Positions 49,165-57,881 are shown, counted from the stretch's first letter. The stretch: 64,000 nucleotides of DNA from Chloroflexota bacterium (GCA_016219545.1 JACRMH010000003.1:124001-188000), one strand, 5' to 3'. Numbers and translations are program-made. The notes: generated by a model not told the origin, from the sequence alone.

Positions 49165-50925
49165 ATGCCTATTCGTCTTTTATCTTCCGATGTTTCCTCG
49201 CAGATCGCGGCGGGCGAAGTTGTTGAACGCCCCGCTTCCGTTGTGAAAGAGTTGACCGAGAACGCGCTGGATGCGGGCGCAAAAAATATTTCCATTTCGA
49301 TTGCGGATGCAGGGCGGACTCTGATCGAAGTGGCGGATGACGGCAGCGGGATTCCAGCGGACGAGTTGGAGTTAGCCGCCGCGCGTCATGCAACCTCGAA
49401 ACTGGTTCAGTCCGAAGACTTGTTCCACATTTCGACATTGGGCTTCCGAGGCGAAGCTCTCGCTTCGATTGGCTCTGTCTCAAATATGACGATCACTTCG
49501 CGTGTGCAATCCGCAAAAGAAGGCGCGAGACTTAAAGTAGACGGCGGCATTTCAGGTAAAGTTGAAAAAGTCGGTGCGCCGGTGGGGACTGTGCTGCGTG
49601 TGGAGAATCTTTTCTATAACGTACCCGCGCGTTTGAAATTCTTGAAAACAGATGTGACCGAAAGACGCGCCATTGATTCACTGGTCACGCGTTATGCACT
49701 GGCATATCCGAACGTGCGCTTCAAAGTGATGGACGGCAAGCAAGTCACATTGCAAACCGCAGGTGACGGTGACAGGCGTTCCATTCTCGCCGCGTTGTAT
49801 GGCGTGGACGTTGCCAAGCAAATGCTCGAAGTGATAGATATGGACGAGGGGCTATCCGTCACCGGCTTTATCAGCCCGACCTCATTGACTCGCTCCAACC
49901 GCAAGGAAATTACATTCTTCGTCAATGGCCGCTGGGTGCAGGAATTCTCGTTGACCACTGCCCTGCTGCAAGCCTATCACACCCTGCTGATGGTGGGGCG
50001 TTATCCGCTGACAACTTTGTTTTTGGATATTGCTCCCGAAGATGTGGATGTAAATGTGCATCCGACTAAAGCGGAAGTGAGATTTAAAAATCAAGATCGT
50101 ATTTTTAGTTTTGTGCAAAGGTCGGCGCGGAAAGCATTGCTTGCGTACACACCCGTCCAGTCAGTCTCGCCGCAATTATGGGGCGCGCGTTCTGTTCCAA
50201 CTGAAAGAAGAGAGGTGGGGATTGACTGGAGTATTGGACACGATGACGTTGAACGTGAAACGTTGAACGTTGAAAGTGAGGCTTCTGCTTCACAGCCTGT
50301 TATTCAATCTCCTAACGCTCAACCTGCAACGTTCAACGCTGTTCCATTACTTCGTTTGATCGGCCAGATCGGCTCAACCTACATCGTCGCCGAAGGTCCC
50401 GATGGATTGTATTTGATAGACCAACATGCGGCGCATGAGCGGGTGTTGTTTGAGAAGTTGATGGCACAGCATGATAAGAAGATCATCCCATCACAATCCT
50501 TGCTCACGCCCGAAATTGTGACCCTGCCGCCGCAATCCGCAAAGGCTTTGATGCCGCAATTGCCATTCTTGAATCATTTTGGTTTTGAAGTGGAAGAGTT
50601 CGGGACGAATACATTTCAAGTGCGCGCGATGCCGGCCTTATTCGCGGGCGGTGACCCATCGTCTGCGCTGCGTGCTTTGGTGGAAGACTTTGAGGAAGAC
50701 GAATCTCCATTACAAACCGAAGTCGAAGCGAAACTTGCAGCGCGGGTCTGCAAGCGGCTGGCCGTCAAAGGCGGGCAGACTCTCACGAGCGAGGAACAGC
50801 GCGCGCTGTTGAATGACCTCGAAGCCTGCGCCTCTCCGCGGACTTGTCCGCATGGCAGGCCGACGATGATCCATTTATCGGTGGATAATTTGGAGCGACA
50901 GTTTGGGAGAAGGGGACCAAGATAG
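49165..50925 (+). CDS. mutL: DNA mismatch repair protein MutL
   Basis: 586 residues. GHKL ATPase domain: MPIRLLSSDVSSQIAAGEVV, ELTENALDAGA, DDGSGIPADEL, TLGFRGEALASI, then the transducer with FFVNGRWVQ and VNVHPTKAEVRF. A linker of about 60 residues holds two heptamer arrays. The C-terminal endonuclease motif LIDQHAAHERVLFEKL (DQHA(x)2E(x)4E) and CPHGRPT are intact, so it should nick DNA in mismatch repair. ATG 49165 is placed 7 bases after TATAAT (leaderless); an upstream start is unlikely. MutS is not in the window. Confidence 0.97.
   Translation: MPIRLLSSDVSSQIAAGEVVERPASVVKELTENALDAGAKNISISIADAGRTLIEVADDGSGIPADELELAAARHATSKLVQSEDLFHISTLGFRGEALASIGSVSNMTITSRVQSAKEGARLKVDGGISGKVEKVGAPVGTVLRVENLFYNVPARLKFLKTDVTERRAIDSLVTRYALAYPNVRFKVMDGKQVTLQTAGDGDRRSILAALYGVDVAKQMLEVIDMDEGLSVTGFISPTSLTRSNRKEITFFVNGRWVQEFSLTTALLQAYHTLLMVGRYPLTTLFLDIAPEDVDVNVHPTKAEVRFKNQDRIFSFVQRSARKALLAYTPVQSVSPQLWGARSVPTERREVGIDWSIGHDDVERETLNVESEASASQPVIQSPNAQPATFNAVPLLRLIGQIGSTYIVAEGPDGLYLIDQHAAHERVLFEKLMAQHDKKIIPSQSLLTPEIVTLPPQSAKALMPQLPFLNHFGFEVEEFGTNTFQVRAMPALFAGGDPSSALRALVEDFEEDESPLQTEVEAKLAARVCKRLAVKGGQTLTSEEQRALLNDLEACASPRTCPHGRPTMIHLSVDNLERQFGRRGPR
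50245..50341. repeat. two heptamer arrays in the mutL linker
   Basis: 50245-50279: GACGTTG, AACGTGA, AACGTTG, AACGTTG, AAAGTGA. 50314-50341: AACGCTC, AACCTGC, AACGTTC, AACGCTG. Both in exact phase and in frame (DDVERETLNVESEAS and NAQPATFNA), in inverted orientation to each other. Confidence 0.85.
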
Positions 50926-50927
50926 CG

Positions 50928-50954
50928 GTAGGTCACGTTTGCAACGTGACAGTC
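50928..50954. repeat. GTAGGTCACG hairpin element, copy 1
   Basis: GTAGGTCACGTTTGCAACGTGACAG..., a stem of GTCACGTT and AACGTGAC, 3 bases after the mutL stop. Confidence 0.55.
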
Positions 50955-50996
50955 ACGCCGCCTTGAGTGTTGATCTTGGGGTTGCAGTGAGGATTT

Positions 50997-51272
50997 TTAA
51001 GGAAATACATGCCATTCAAGATTACCGTCAAGATAAACATCATGAACTTGTTTAAGTACAGAAGAGCAAAAACCGCCATCTGCAATAGTGTCAGTATATT
51101 CAACGGGATAAATCCAACTTTCGCCTGAACGTATGCAAAGAATGCTTGGGTGTGACCAAAAGAAGAGCAGGACCAGTATGGCAATGAAAGGGATCACTAT
51201 CAGAATGGGCGATTGCACAATTGATCTCTTTTTTGATGCTTTGATAAGTTGGTGATAGATTTGTTGTTCCAT
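50997..51272 (-). CDS. hypothetical small membrane protein
   Basis: 91 residues from ATG 51272. One transmembrane helix (SPILIVIPFIAILVLLFFWS); the remainder has four Cys/His-poor hydrophilic residues and no known motif. GGGAGAGG immediately before ATG is a strong ribosome site. I do not recognise it; no homologue is obvious from motifs. It lies between two GTAGGTCACG elements and is convergent with mutL. Confidence 0.5.
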   Translation of the reverse strand: MEQQIYHQLIKASKKRSIVQSPILIVIPFIAILVLLFFWSHPSILCIRSGESWIYPVEYTDTIADGGFCSSVLKQVHDVYLDGNLEWHVFP

Positions 51273-51336
51273 AAACCTCTCCCATTTTTCATACACAACA
51301 ATTATGAAGCGACATCGCTGATTATACGTCCCCAAC

Positions 51337-51361
51337 CAGTCACGCTGAAAGCGTGACCTAC
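51337..51361. repeat. GTAGGTCACG hairpin element, copy 2
   Basis: CAGTCACGCTGAAAGCGTGACCTAC in reverse orientation to copies 1 and 3; stem CACGCT and AGCGTG. Confidence 0.55.
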
Positions 51362-51430
51362 AAGTAGTTTCAAAATGTATTCGAGGATGAAGATTTCTCG
51401 TTTCAACCATCTTTGATGAGTCTCAAATCG

Positions 51431-51826
51431 TTATTCTTTTGTGACAGCCGTCAAGTTCATGGTTAACAGCACACCAGGTTTGGGCAATTCATTAACCCCT
51501 ATCACTGTTCTTGCCGGACGATGATCCCCCATGACTTCAACATAGGCCCTGTTCATTTCTTCAAAATCCTGCATGTTCTTGAGAAATATATTCACATGTA
51601 CCACGTGGTTCAAATCCGACTCTACGGATGCAAGCATTACGCTAAACGATTCGAGAATTTGTTTGGTTTGTGAATACACATCAGCCCCGGCCAGTTTCCC
51701 TGAAACCGGATTCACTCCCGCAGTACCGCCAATGCTAATGAATTGACCCACTTTTGCGATGTGATTATAGGGTCCAATTGGGGTGGGCGTATTAACTGGC
51801 GTGGATGTTTCAACTTTGGGTGACAT
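51431..51826 (-). CDS. ridA: RidA/YjgF-family enamine deaminase
   Basis: 131 residues. Hydrolyses reactive 2-aminoacrylate or related enamines, or in other members acts as a translation inhibitor. Motifs: GPYNHIAKVGQFISIGGTAG, LESFSVMLASVESDLNHVVH, and the conserved HRPARTVIGVNELPKPGVLL with the catalytic Arg. SD AAGGAAAA upstream of ATG. The N-terminus is extended by a short Thr/Pro stretch (STPVNTPTPI). No operon. Confidence 0.93.
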   Translation of the reverse strand: MSPKVETSTPVNTPTPIGPYNHIAKVGQFISIGGTAGVNPVSGKLAGADVYSQTKQILESFSVMLASVESDLNHVVHVNIFLKNMQDFEEMNRAYVEVMGDHRPARTVIGVNELPKPGVLLTMNLTAVTKE

Positions 51827-52131
51827 AATATTTTCCTTGATTGGTTTTCACAAGCTTGAGATTGATGTTTTATTTGAGATTTTGTTTAGGAGCAGAAAAA
51901 AACTCGAAGCCGCACCGCGCGAAATGTTTGACGCGAAGCGTGCCACCTGTCGAAGCGTAGCAAAGGGAGTACATGCCTTATTCAACCTGTCATCCTACTA
52001 AAGCCTTGATTAAGGAATCACCAGACGATTAAGGGAAAGAAGCAGAGCAACGAAAACCAATGTAGTGGCTAGTAAGTAGGTCACGTTTGCAACGTGACAG
52101 TCCCGCTTTGTTGCCGTTTTTGCCGCAGGAC
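51827..52131. other. intergenic region, no gene seen
   Basis: 305 bases. It holds an AT-rich segment, a degenerate repeat (GAAGCGTGCC-like text) and the third GTAGGTCACG element at 52077-52102. I see no gene. Confidence 0.5.
52077..52102. repeat. GTAGGTCACG hairpin element, copy 3
   Basis: GTAGGTCACGTTTGCAACGTGACAG... as in copy 1, stem GTCACGTT and AACGTGAC; in the gap downstream of the orphan gene at 52132. Confidence 0.55.
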
Positions 52132-53367
52132 TCACTTATTTACCAATTGCGAAACTTTGGTTAGGTATGAAACTGATGAGCTTTGATTTCTCATCGTTTT
52201 CTTTTTTTCATTCCAAATCTCTACAGCTTTAACTAAAAAAGCCCCAGATACAGTTAACGCTGATGCTGCAACTACACTTGAGGGTGAAAATCCGCCCAAA
52301 AAAGAGATAAAAGCACTTAAAGCACCACCACCTGCTGTGCCATAAAGAAGTGCTTCTGTAAAAGCGGGCAAGATTTTGTCTCTGGCTGATACAAGGTCGT
52401 TTTCAAGGTTCATAAAATCAGATTTAACGCTTCTTATGGCTTCTATTACGTCTTTGTCGTAAGTTATGCTTGTTGGGTCACTATCAACAACTCTAAGTAG
52501 TTCGTCAACTTCTTGAATAAATTTATGCCTAAGTTCCTTTGTCTCTTTTCTGAATTTAACAATTTCTGAAAAAGAGACCTTATTCAATCCAGCGGCAGGA
52601 TACAACTCACCTAGCAAGCGGATAATTTCCCCTTGCCCAAACACCGCCCTAAATCTTTTTCGTTGAATGTCATCTATCAAATCAATCTTATTGTCACCTT
52701 CAGCAAATATTCTTTTGAGTTTGCGCAGAACTAATTCGTGATGTAATTGACTTGTTGTTACAGGTGTTAGTTGCAATTCTTGTGCGGCTTCCAAATAAAA
52801 ATTTGTTACAGCTGCACTTCCTGCTTCGTAAGAAAGCGTCCAAGAGTAGTTACTATCGCCAGGCACTAAAATATGGGACACCCACGCCTCGTCATTTGTG
52901 AATTTATTATCAGATAAAAGTGGTGATGCTATTTTTCCTTTGAATACTTGCCAAGTTGGTTTGTTGGCTGGCTGCCCTCCATATTTACCAAATGGACGAG
53001 CCGTTAAGCCAAAGGAAGCAGGCTTTGATGCTATTTCCACAAATTTTGTGTCAGATAAATCAGCTTTTGTCGCAAGTGCAACTTCTTGAGAATGCCTTGT
53101 TTGCAACTGTTTCGGGTCAATAATTTGCACAGCCCCTGTAGAGGAAAGCATGTCGTAATCATCTGCTAATTTTTCATACGACGAAAAGAGAGGGCTGTCA
53201 ATGCGAGCCATATTTTGCAAAAGAGTCTTTCGCCATTCAGCGCTTTCGGCTTCGTCAATAAAAGTTACAGAATCAAAAACAAGAAGCAAATATTTCAAAG
53301 TCGAATCGTCAAGCAACCGTGAAAACGGATAGTAAAGGCTGTTCAATTGACCAATTGAATTATTCAT
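52132..53367 (-). CDS. hypothetical protein with C-terminal hydrophobic hairpin
   Basis: 411 residues, clearly more AT-rich than its neighbours, which suggests recent acquisition. The first part (NNSIGQLNSLYYPFSRLLD) is soluble, with no motif I know. A helical charged middle (FIQEVDELLRVVDSDPTSIT then SVKSDFMNLENDLVSARDKI) is followed by two hydrophobic segments (ALLYGTAGGGALSAFISFLG and VVAASALTVSGAFLVKAVEI), possibly a membrane hairpin. I do not recognise the family. No neighbour gives a clue; a role in defence cannot be claimed from the sequence. Confidence 0.65.
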   Translation of the reverse strand: MNNSIGQLNSLYYPFSRLLDDSTLKYLLLVFDSVTFIDEAESAEWRKTLLQNMARIDSPLFSSYEKLADDYDMLSSTGAVQIIDPKQLQTRHSQEVALATKADLSDTKFVEIASKPASFGLTARPFGKYGGQPANKPTWQVFKGKIASPLLSDNKFTNDEAWVSHILVPGDSNYSWTLSYEAGSAAVTNFYLEAAQELQLTPVTTSQLHHELVLRKLKRIFAEGDNKIDLIDDIQRKRFRAVFGQGEIIRLLGELYPAAGLNKVSFSEIVKFRKETKELRHKFIQEVDELLRVVDSDPTSITYDKDVIEAIRSVKSDFMNLENDLVSARDKILPAFTEALLYGTAGGGALSAFISFLGGFSPSSVVAASALTVSGAFLVKAVEIWNEKKKTMRNQSSSVSYLTKVSQLVNK

Positions 53368-53460
53368 TGAACTCTCTTTTTATCACGAGGAGCAACACAA
53401 CTATGGTTTATACAAAACACGTATGGTGCTTATGATTATACATCCACCACAAACAGAATC

Positions 53461-53492
53461 AAAAACGAGTGACGCCCTCCTCGTCACTCGTT
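53461..53492 (-). terminator. intrinsic terminator of the ABC exporter operon
   Basis: On the minus strand AACGAGTGACG and its complement form an 11-bp stem followed by a T run, 31 bases after the exporter stop. Confidence 0.85.
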
Positions 53493-53493
53493 C

Positions 53494-53521
53494 CTAATTA
53501 CCATTTACCAATTATCAATTT
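53494..53521. repeat. heptamer array after the ABC exporter gene
   Basis: CTAATTA, CCATTTA, CCAATTA, TCAATTT in exact phase, ending one base before the exporter stop codon. Confidence 0.7.
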
Positions 53522-53522
53522 C

Positions 53523-55412
53523 CTACGCCGCCGCACTTACATCGAACTGGCTGTTATGCAGCTCGGCATAGAATCCGCCGCGCGCCAGCAGTTCCACATG
53601 GCTGCCCTGTTCCACAATGTCGCCGTCTTTCATGACGAGGATCAAGTCTGCATCGCGGATGGTGGAGAGGCGATGGGCGATGACGAAGCTGGTGCGGCGC
53701 TTTGCGTTCATCAGGTTGTCCATTGCCTTTTGGATGAGGATCTCGGTCCGTGTGTCCACGGAGCTGGTTGCTTCGTCGAGGATGAGGATCTTCGGGTCGG
53801 CAAGGACCGCTCGCGCGATGGTCAGCAACTGCATCTGCCCCTGCGAGATGTTGGAGGTCTCTTCGTTCAAGATCATGTTATATCCATCCGGCAGGGTGTG
53901 GACGAAGTGGTCCACGTGCGCGGCTTGCGCGGCGGCAATGACTTCCGCATCGGTGGCATCCGGCCGTCCGTAGCGGATATTCTCCATGATGCTGCCGTTG
54001 TAAAGCCAGGTATCCTGCAAGACCATGCCGAACAATTTACGCAGGTCATGGCGACTGAATTCGCGGATGTCGTGACCGTCAACAAGGATCGAGCCGCTGT
54101 TGACATCATAGAAGCGCATCAACAACTTGACCATGGTGGTCTTGCCCGCGCCGGTCGGCCCGACGATGGCGATCTTGTGGCCGGGTTCCGCTTCTGCGGA
54201 GAAATCGTTGATGATGATCTTATCGGGGCTGTAACCGAAATGCACATCCTTGAACTCCACGTGACCTTCCACGTTCTCAAGTTTGAGCGGCTGTGCAGTT
54301 TCCTCTACTTCTTCATCTTCTTCGAGGAATTCAAAGACGCGTTCCGCTGCGGCCGCAGTTTGTTGCAGCACATTGGAGATATTCGCCAACTGCATGATCG
54401 GCTGGGTGAATGAGCGTACGTACTGGATGAAGGCTTGAATGTCACCGACGGTGATGGTGCCTTTGATGGCGAGGTATCCGCCGAGGATCGCAACAGCCAC
54501 ATAACCGAGGTTGCCGATAAAGGTCATGATCGGCATCATCAAGCCGGAAAGGAATTGTGATTTCCAAGCGGCGTCGTAAAGTTTGGTATTCGACTGGTCA
54601 AACTTCAGGATGCTTTCTTCTTCACCGTTGAAGGCTTTCATGACGATGTGTCCGCCGTACATTTCTTCAACATGTCCGTTGACATGGCCGAGATAGTCCT
54701 GCTGTTCCTTGAAGTATTTCTGCGATTGTTTGACGATCAACATGACTACTATCATCGAAAGCGGAATGATGATCAGGGAGACCAGAGTCATCATCCAGCT
54801 GATGTAAAACATCATGGCCAGCACCCCCACCACGGTCACGAGTGAAGTGATGATCTGAGTCAGACTCTGGCTCAAGGTCTGGTTGACCGTGTCCACATCA
54901 TTGGTGATGCGCGAGAGCACTTCGCCATGTGTGGTCGTATCGAAATAATGGAGCGGCATGCGGTTGATCTTCTCGGAAATATCGCGGCGGAAACGATACG
55001 CGATATTCGTCGAGACGTTCGACATGATCCAGCCCTGGATGTAGGCAAATAACGCAGAGACGAGATACAGACCGATCGTTAAAAGAATGATCCGTCCGAT
55101 ATAGTCAAAATCAACTTCGCCGGTCCCGCTTAATTTCGCCATCACACCTTCAAATAGTTTGGTGGTGGCATTGCCGAGCAGTTTCGGCCCGGCAATGTTG
55201 GCGACCGTGGACGCAATAGCAAAGATGAAGACGACGATGACCGCGGCCTTATATTGACCAAGATAAGCGATCAGTTTGAACATCGTGCCTTTGAAGTCGC
55301 GGACTTTTGAGCCGGGCGCGCCCATCATGCTGCCCATTGGTCCGCCGCCCATGGGGCCGCCTCTCATCGGGGGGGCGCTGCGTGCGGGTTGTGGTGCTGG
55401 AGAGTGCATCAT
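53523..55412 (-). CDS. heterodimeric ABC exporter subunit (BmrD-like, canonical site)
   Basis: 629 residues. N-terminal six-helix exporter domain (about 40-350), then the nucleotide-binding domain with Walker A VGPTGAGKTTMVKLL, the Q-loop in LFGMVLQDTWLYNG, signature SNISQGQMQLLTIARAVL, Walker B ILILDEATSSVD with the catalytic Glu, and switch His in FVIAHRLSTI. A Met/Gly-rich cytosolic N-terminus (MRGGPMGGGPMGSMMG) precedes. Start overlaps the stop of the partner (ATGA), so the two form one heterodimer, probably exporting a drug or lipid. Transcribed with a MarR regulator upstream. Confidence 0.93.
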   Translation of the reverse strand: MMHSPAPQPARSAPPMRGGPMGGGPMGSMMGAPGSKVRDFKGTMFKLIAYLGQYKAAVIVVFIFAIASTVANIAGPKLLGNATTKLFEGVMAKLSGTGEVDFDYIGRIILLTIGLYLVSALFAYIQGWIMSNVSTNIAYRFRRDISEKINRMPLHYFDTTTHGEVLSRITNDVDTVNQTLSQSLTQIITSLVTVVGVLAMMFYISWMMTLVSLIIIPLSMIVVMLIVKQSQKYFKEQQDYLGHVNGHVEEMYGGHIVMKAFNGEEESILKFDQSNTKLYDAAWKSQFLSGLMMPIMTFIGNLGYVAVAILGGYLAIKGTITVGDIQAFIQYVRSFTQPIMQLANISNVLQQTAAAAERVFEFLEEDEEVEETAQPLKLENVEGHVEFKDVHFGYSPDKIIINDFSAEAEPGHKIAIVGPTGAGKTTMVKLLMRFYDVNSGSILVDGHDIREFSRHDLRKLFGMVLQDTWLYNGSIMENIRYGRPDATDAEVIAAAQAAHVDHFVHTLPDGYNMILNEETSNISQGQMQLLTIARAVLADPKILILDEATSSVDTRTEILIQKAMDNLMNAKRRTSFVIAHRLSTIRDADLILVMKDGDIVEQGSHVELLARGGFYAELHNSQFDVSAAA

Positions 55413-57640
55413 GACAATTCCTCCTTGCTGAGTTGCGACAAGGCAATCTCCTGGTAGGTTTCACAAGTTTTCATTAATTCGTTATGCGTGCCTTTGCCGA
55501 CGATGCGGCCTTCATCCAGTACGATGATCTGTTCGGCATTTCTGACGGTGGAGACGCGCTGGGTCACAAGGATCAGCGTGCTGTTAGCAGCTTTCTCCTT
55601 GAAGGCGCGGCGCAGGGATGCATCGGTCTTGAAGTCGAGCGCGGAGAAGCTGTCATCGAGGATATAGACCGGCGGCTTCTTGACGATGGCGCGCGCGATC
55701 GAGAGGCGCTGCTTCTGTCCGCCGGATACATTCACGCCGCCCTGTGAGATTTCAGTCGCCATGCCTTCGGGTCTGGAATTCACGAACTCTGCGGCCTGGG
55801 AAATTTCAATGGCTGATTCGAGCATTTCGGGAGTGGCGTTCTTATCCGCATATAACATGTTGCTCTCGATGGTGCCGGAGAACAACGCGCTCTTCTGCGG
55901 GACATAACCGATCTGGTCTCGCAAGTCGTGCTGGGTCACTTCGCGGATGTCGGTGCCGTCCATTAAGATCGCACCATCGGTCACTTCATAGAAACGTGGG
56001 ATCAAATTAACGATGGTGGATTTACCGGAGCCGGTCGAACCAATGAAGGCAGTCGTCTGCCCGGGCTGCGCGGTAAAGGTAATGTCATGCAGCACATCCT
56101 CCTCCGCGCCCGGATAGCGGAATGAAACATTCCTAAATTCCACCGTGCCTTTGTAGGATGAAGTGAATTTCTTCGGCTCTTTCGGATCGTGGATCTTTGG
56201 TTCGGTCTCCAACACTTCGGCAATACGGTCACCGGAGACGGAAGCGCGCGGCAGGATGATGAACATCATCGAAAGCATCAGGAAGGACATTACGATCTGC
56301 ATGGCATATTGTATGAAGGCCATCATGTCGCCGACCTGCATATCAGCATGGGCCACTTCCTTTGCACCATACCAAATGATGGCCAGCGACAAGCCGTTCA
56401 TGATGAGCATCATCAACGGCATCATCACCACCATCACGCGGTTGATGAACAGACTGACAGCGGTCAGGTCTATATTAGCTATATCGAAGCGTTTCTCTTC
56501 GAACTTTTCCATGTTGAAAGCGCGGACGACCATCATACCCGCCAGATTTTCGCGCGCCACCAGATTGATCCGATCTATCAACTTCTGGATGATCTTAAAC
56601 TTGGGCAATGCAATCGAGAAAACCACCATGATAAGTGTGATGAGGATCAAGACCGCCAAACCGATCAACCAGGATAAAGGCGAATCTTTCGAGATGACCT
56701 TGATCAGTCCGCCGAAACCGAGCAGGGGCGCATAGAACACCATGCGCACCAGCATGAAGATCACCATTTGGACCTGCGTCACATCATTGGTGGTGCGGGT
56801 GATGAGGGATGCGGTTGAGAATTTATCGAACTCGGTGTTGGAATAACTTTCAACTTTTTTGAACACGTCACGGCGAATATCGCGCGCCATGCCGGCCGCG
56901 ATCTTTGCGGCCTGATACCCCACGATGACTGTGCACACACCGGAAAGCAAAGTCAGCAGGATCATCCACGCGCCGACGTTCAAGATGTAGTCGTTCTGCA
57001 TTTTGGCCGTGTCCATGCCGAGCGCTTTGTACTCCGCCTTGACCGAACTCACTGCGGCCTGAATGATCATCTTGTCACCCAGCGCTGCAAATTTACTATC
57101 AATGGAGTCTGTGATCTGTGCAAGCTGATCTGCGGGTAATTGTCCCAATACGGTGAACAAGTCCATGCCGGGCGGGAGTTGGCTCAGGTCCATGCCGCCC
57201 ATTTGTGATGCTTTTGTTGGATCAGCCAAAGCCTGTTCGATGCCCGAAACTGTCAGGATCGCTTTACCCATGATCGGGTTGATGCGATCGAGTTCAGCCT
57301 GCTCGATCTTATTCAAGACGTAAACTGATTCTGTTTCGAGGGCAGGATACTCAGCGACGTATTTTTCATAGTCCGGCGAATTCTTATCTATAAGGGTGTA
57401 ATCGGCGAGGACTGAAACTTTATCTTCTGCGCTCATAAAGATGACCACGCGATTCATTTCGCTCTGACGTATTGCAACAGGGACAGCGTTTTCCACGCCG
57501 CCTTGCTGAATACCGGTATTGACGATCCTTGAAAGATAATCGGGCAGGGCCAGGTCCAGGTTTGCCTGGGCAAACAAGAGCACAATGGCGAGCACGATCA
57601 TCACAAGGTAAGGCTTTGTATATTTAGCCAGTTTCACCAT
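55409..57640 (-). CDS. heterodimeric ABC exporter subunit (BmrC-like, degenerate site) with large extracytoplasmic insert
   Basis: 743 residues. Between the first two membrane helices (about 40-200) lies an insert of roughly 130 residues that should be outside the membrane, with QGGVENAVPVAIRQSEMNRV, PALETESVYVLNKIEQAELD and GMDLFTVLGQLPADQL. Nucleotide-binding domain: Walker A IGSTGSGKSTIVNLIP, signature VNVSGGQKQRLSIARAI, Walker B VYILDDSFSALD with Asp replacing the catalytic Glu, and LVTQRVSTV in place of the switch His. It thus makes the degenerate site of a BmrCD-type pair. Likely induced by a MarR-bound compound. Confidence 0.93.
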   Translation of the reverse strand: MVKLAKYTKPYLVMIVLAIVLLFAQANLDLALPDYLSRIVNTGIQQGGVENAVPVAIRQSEMNRVVIFMSAEDKVSVLADYTLIDKNSPDYEKYVAEYPALETESVYVLNKIEQAELDRINPIMGKAILTVSGIEQALADPTKASQMGGMDLSQLPPGMDLFTVLGQLPADQLAQITDSIDSKFAALGDKMIIQAAVSSVKAEYKALGMDTAKMQNDYILNVGAWMILLTLLSGVCTVIVGYQAAKIAAGMARDIRRDVFKKVESYSNTEFDKFSTASLITRTTNDVTQVQMVIFMLVRMVFYAPLLGFGGLIKVISKDSPLSWLIGLAVLILITLIMVVFSIALPKFKIIQKLIDRINLVARENLAGMMVVRAFNMEKFEEKRFDIANIDLTAVSLFINRVMVVMMPLMMLIMNGLSLAIIWYGAKEVAHADMQVGDMMAFIQYAMQIVMSFLMLSMMFIILPRASVSGDRIAEVLETEPKIHDPKEPKKFTSSYKGTVEFRNVSFRYPGAEEDVLHDITFTAQPGQTTAFIGSTGSGKSTIVNLIPRFYEVTDGAILMDGTDIREVTQHDLRDQIGYVPQKSALFSGTIESNMLYADKNATPEMLESAIEISQAAEFVNSRPEGMATEISQGGVNVSGGQKQRLSIARAIVKKPPVYILDDSFSALDFKTDASLRRAFKEKAANSTLILVTQRVSTVRNAEQIIVLDEGRIVGKGTHNELMKTCETYQEIALSQLSKEELS

Positions 57641-57756
57641 AATTGATTTTTGCTCCTTGCAGAATAAAGTTGTTCCGGTGGTCGAGTAGTTACGAGCAAT
57701 ACGAGTGTCGTACCGAGGCCACCAAGTTTATAAATTATTTTTTATCTACTTGTTCA

Positions 57757-57872
57757 TGTCGTTGCGAGCCACCGCTTTTGTTCTTTGGTGGCGAAGCAAT
57801 CTCCAAAGCATTAGTTTTGCTTGATTATGAGGAGATTGCTTCGTCGGGAAAAACACCCTCCTCGCAACGACA
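57757..57872. repeat. foldback element with TGTCGTTGCGAG ends
   Basis: 116 bases with perfect 12-base terminal inverted repeats (TGTCGTTGCGAG) and an inner inverted pair around GAAGCAATCTCC and GGAGATTGCTTC. It lies in the gap between the MarR gene and the first exporter gene and is related to the element at 29391-29489. Confidence 0.75.
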
Positions 57873-57881
57873 TTGTTACTT

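Noticed and set aside
53469..54413. Long plus-strand frame of 314 codons opposite the ABC exporter
   Set aside because: It is antisense to a clearly conserved ABC protein and has no motif or ribosome site. Other antisense frames, such as those opposite the cytochrome and the DAHP synthases, were rejected in the same way.
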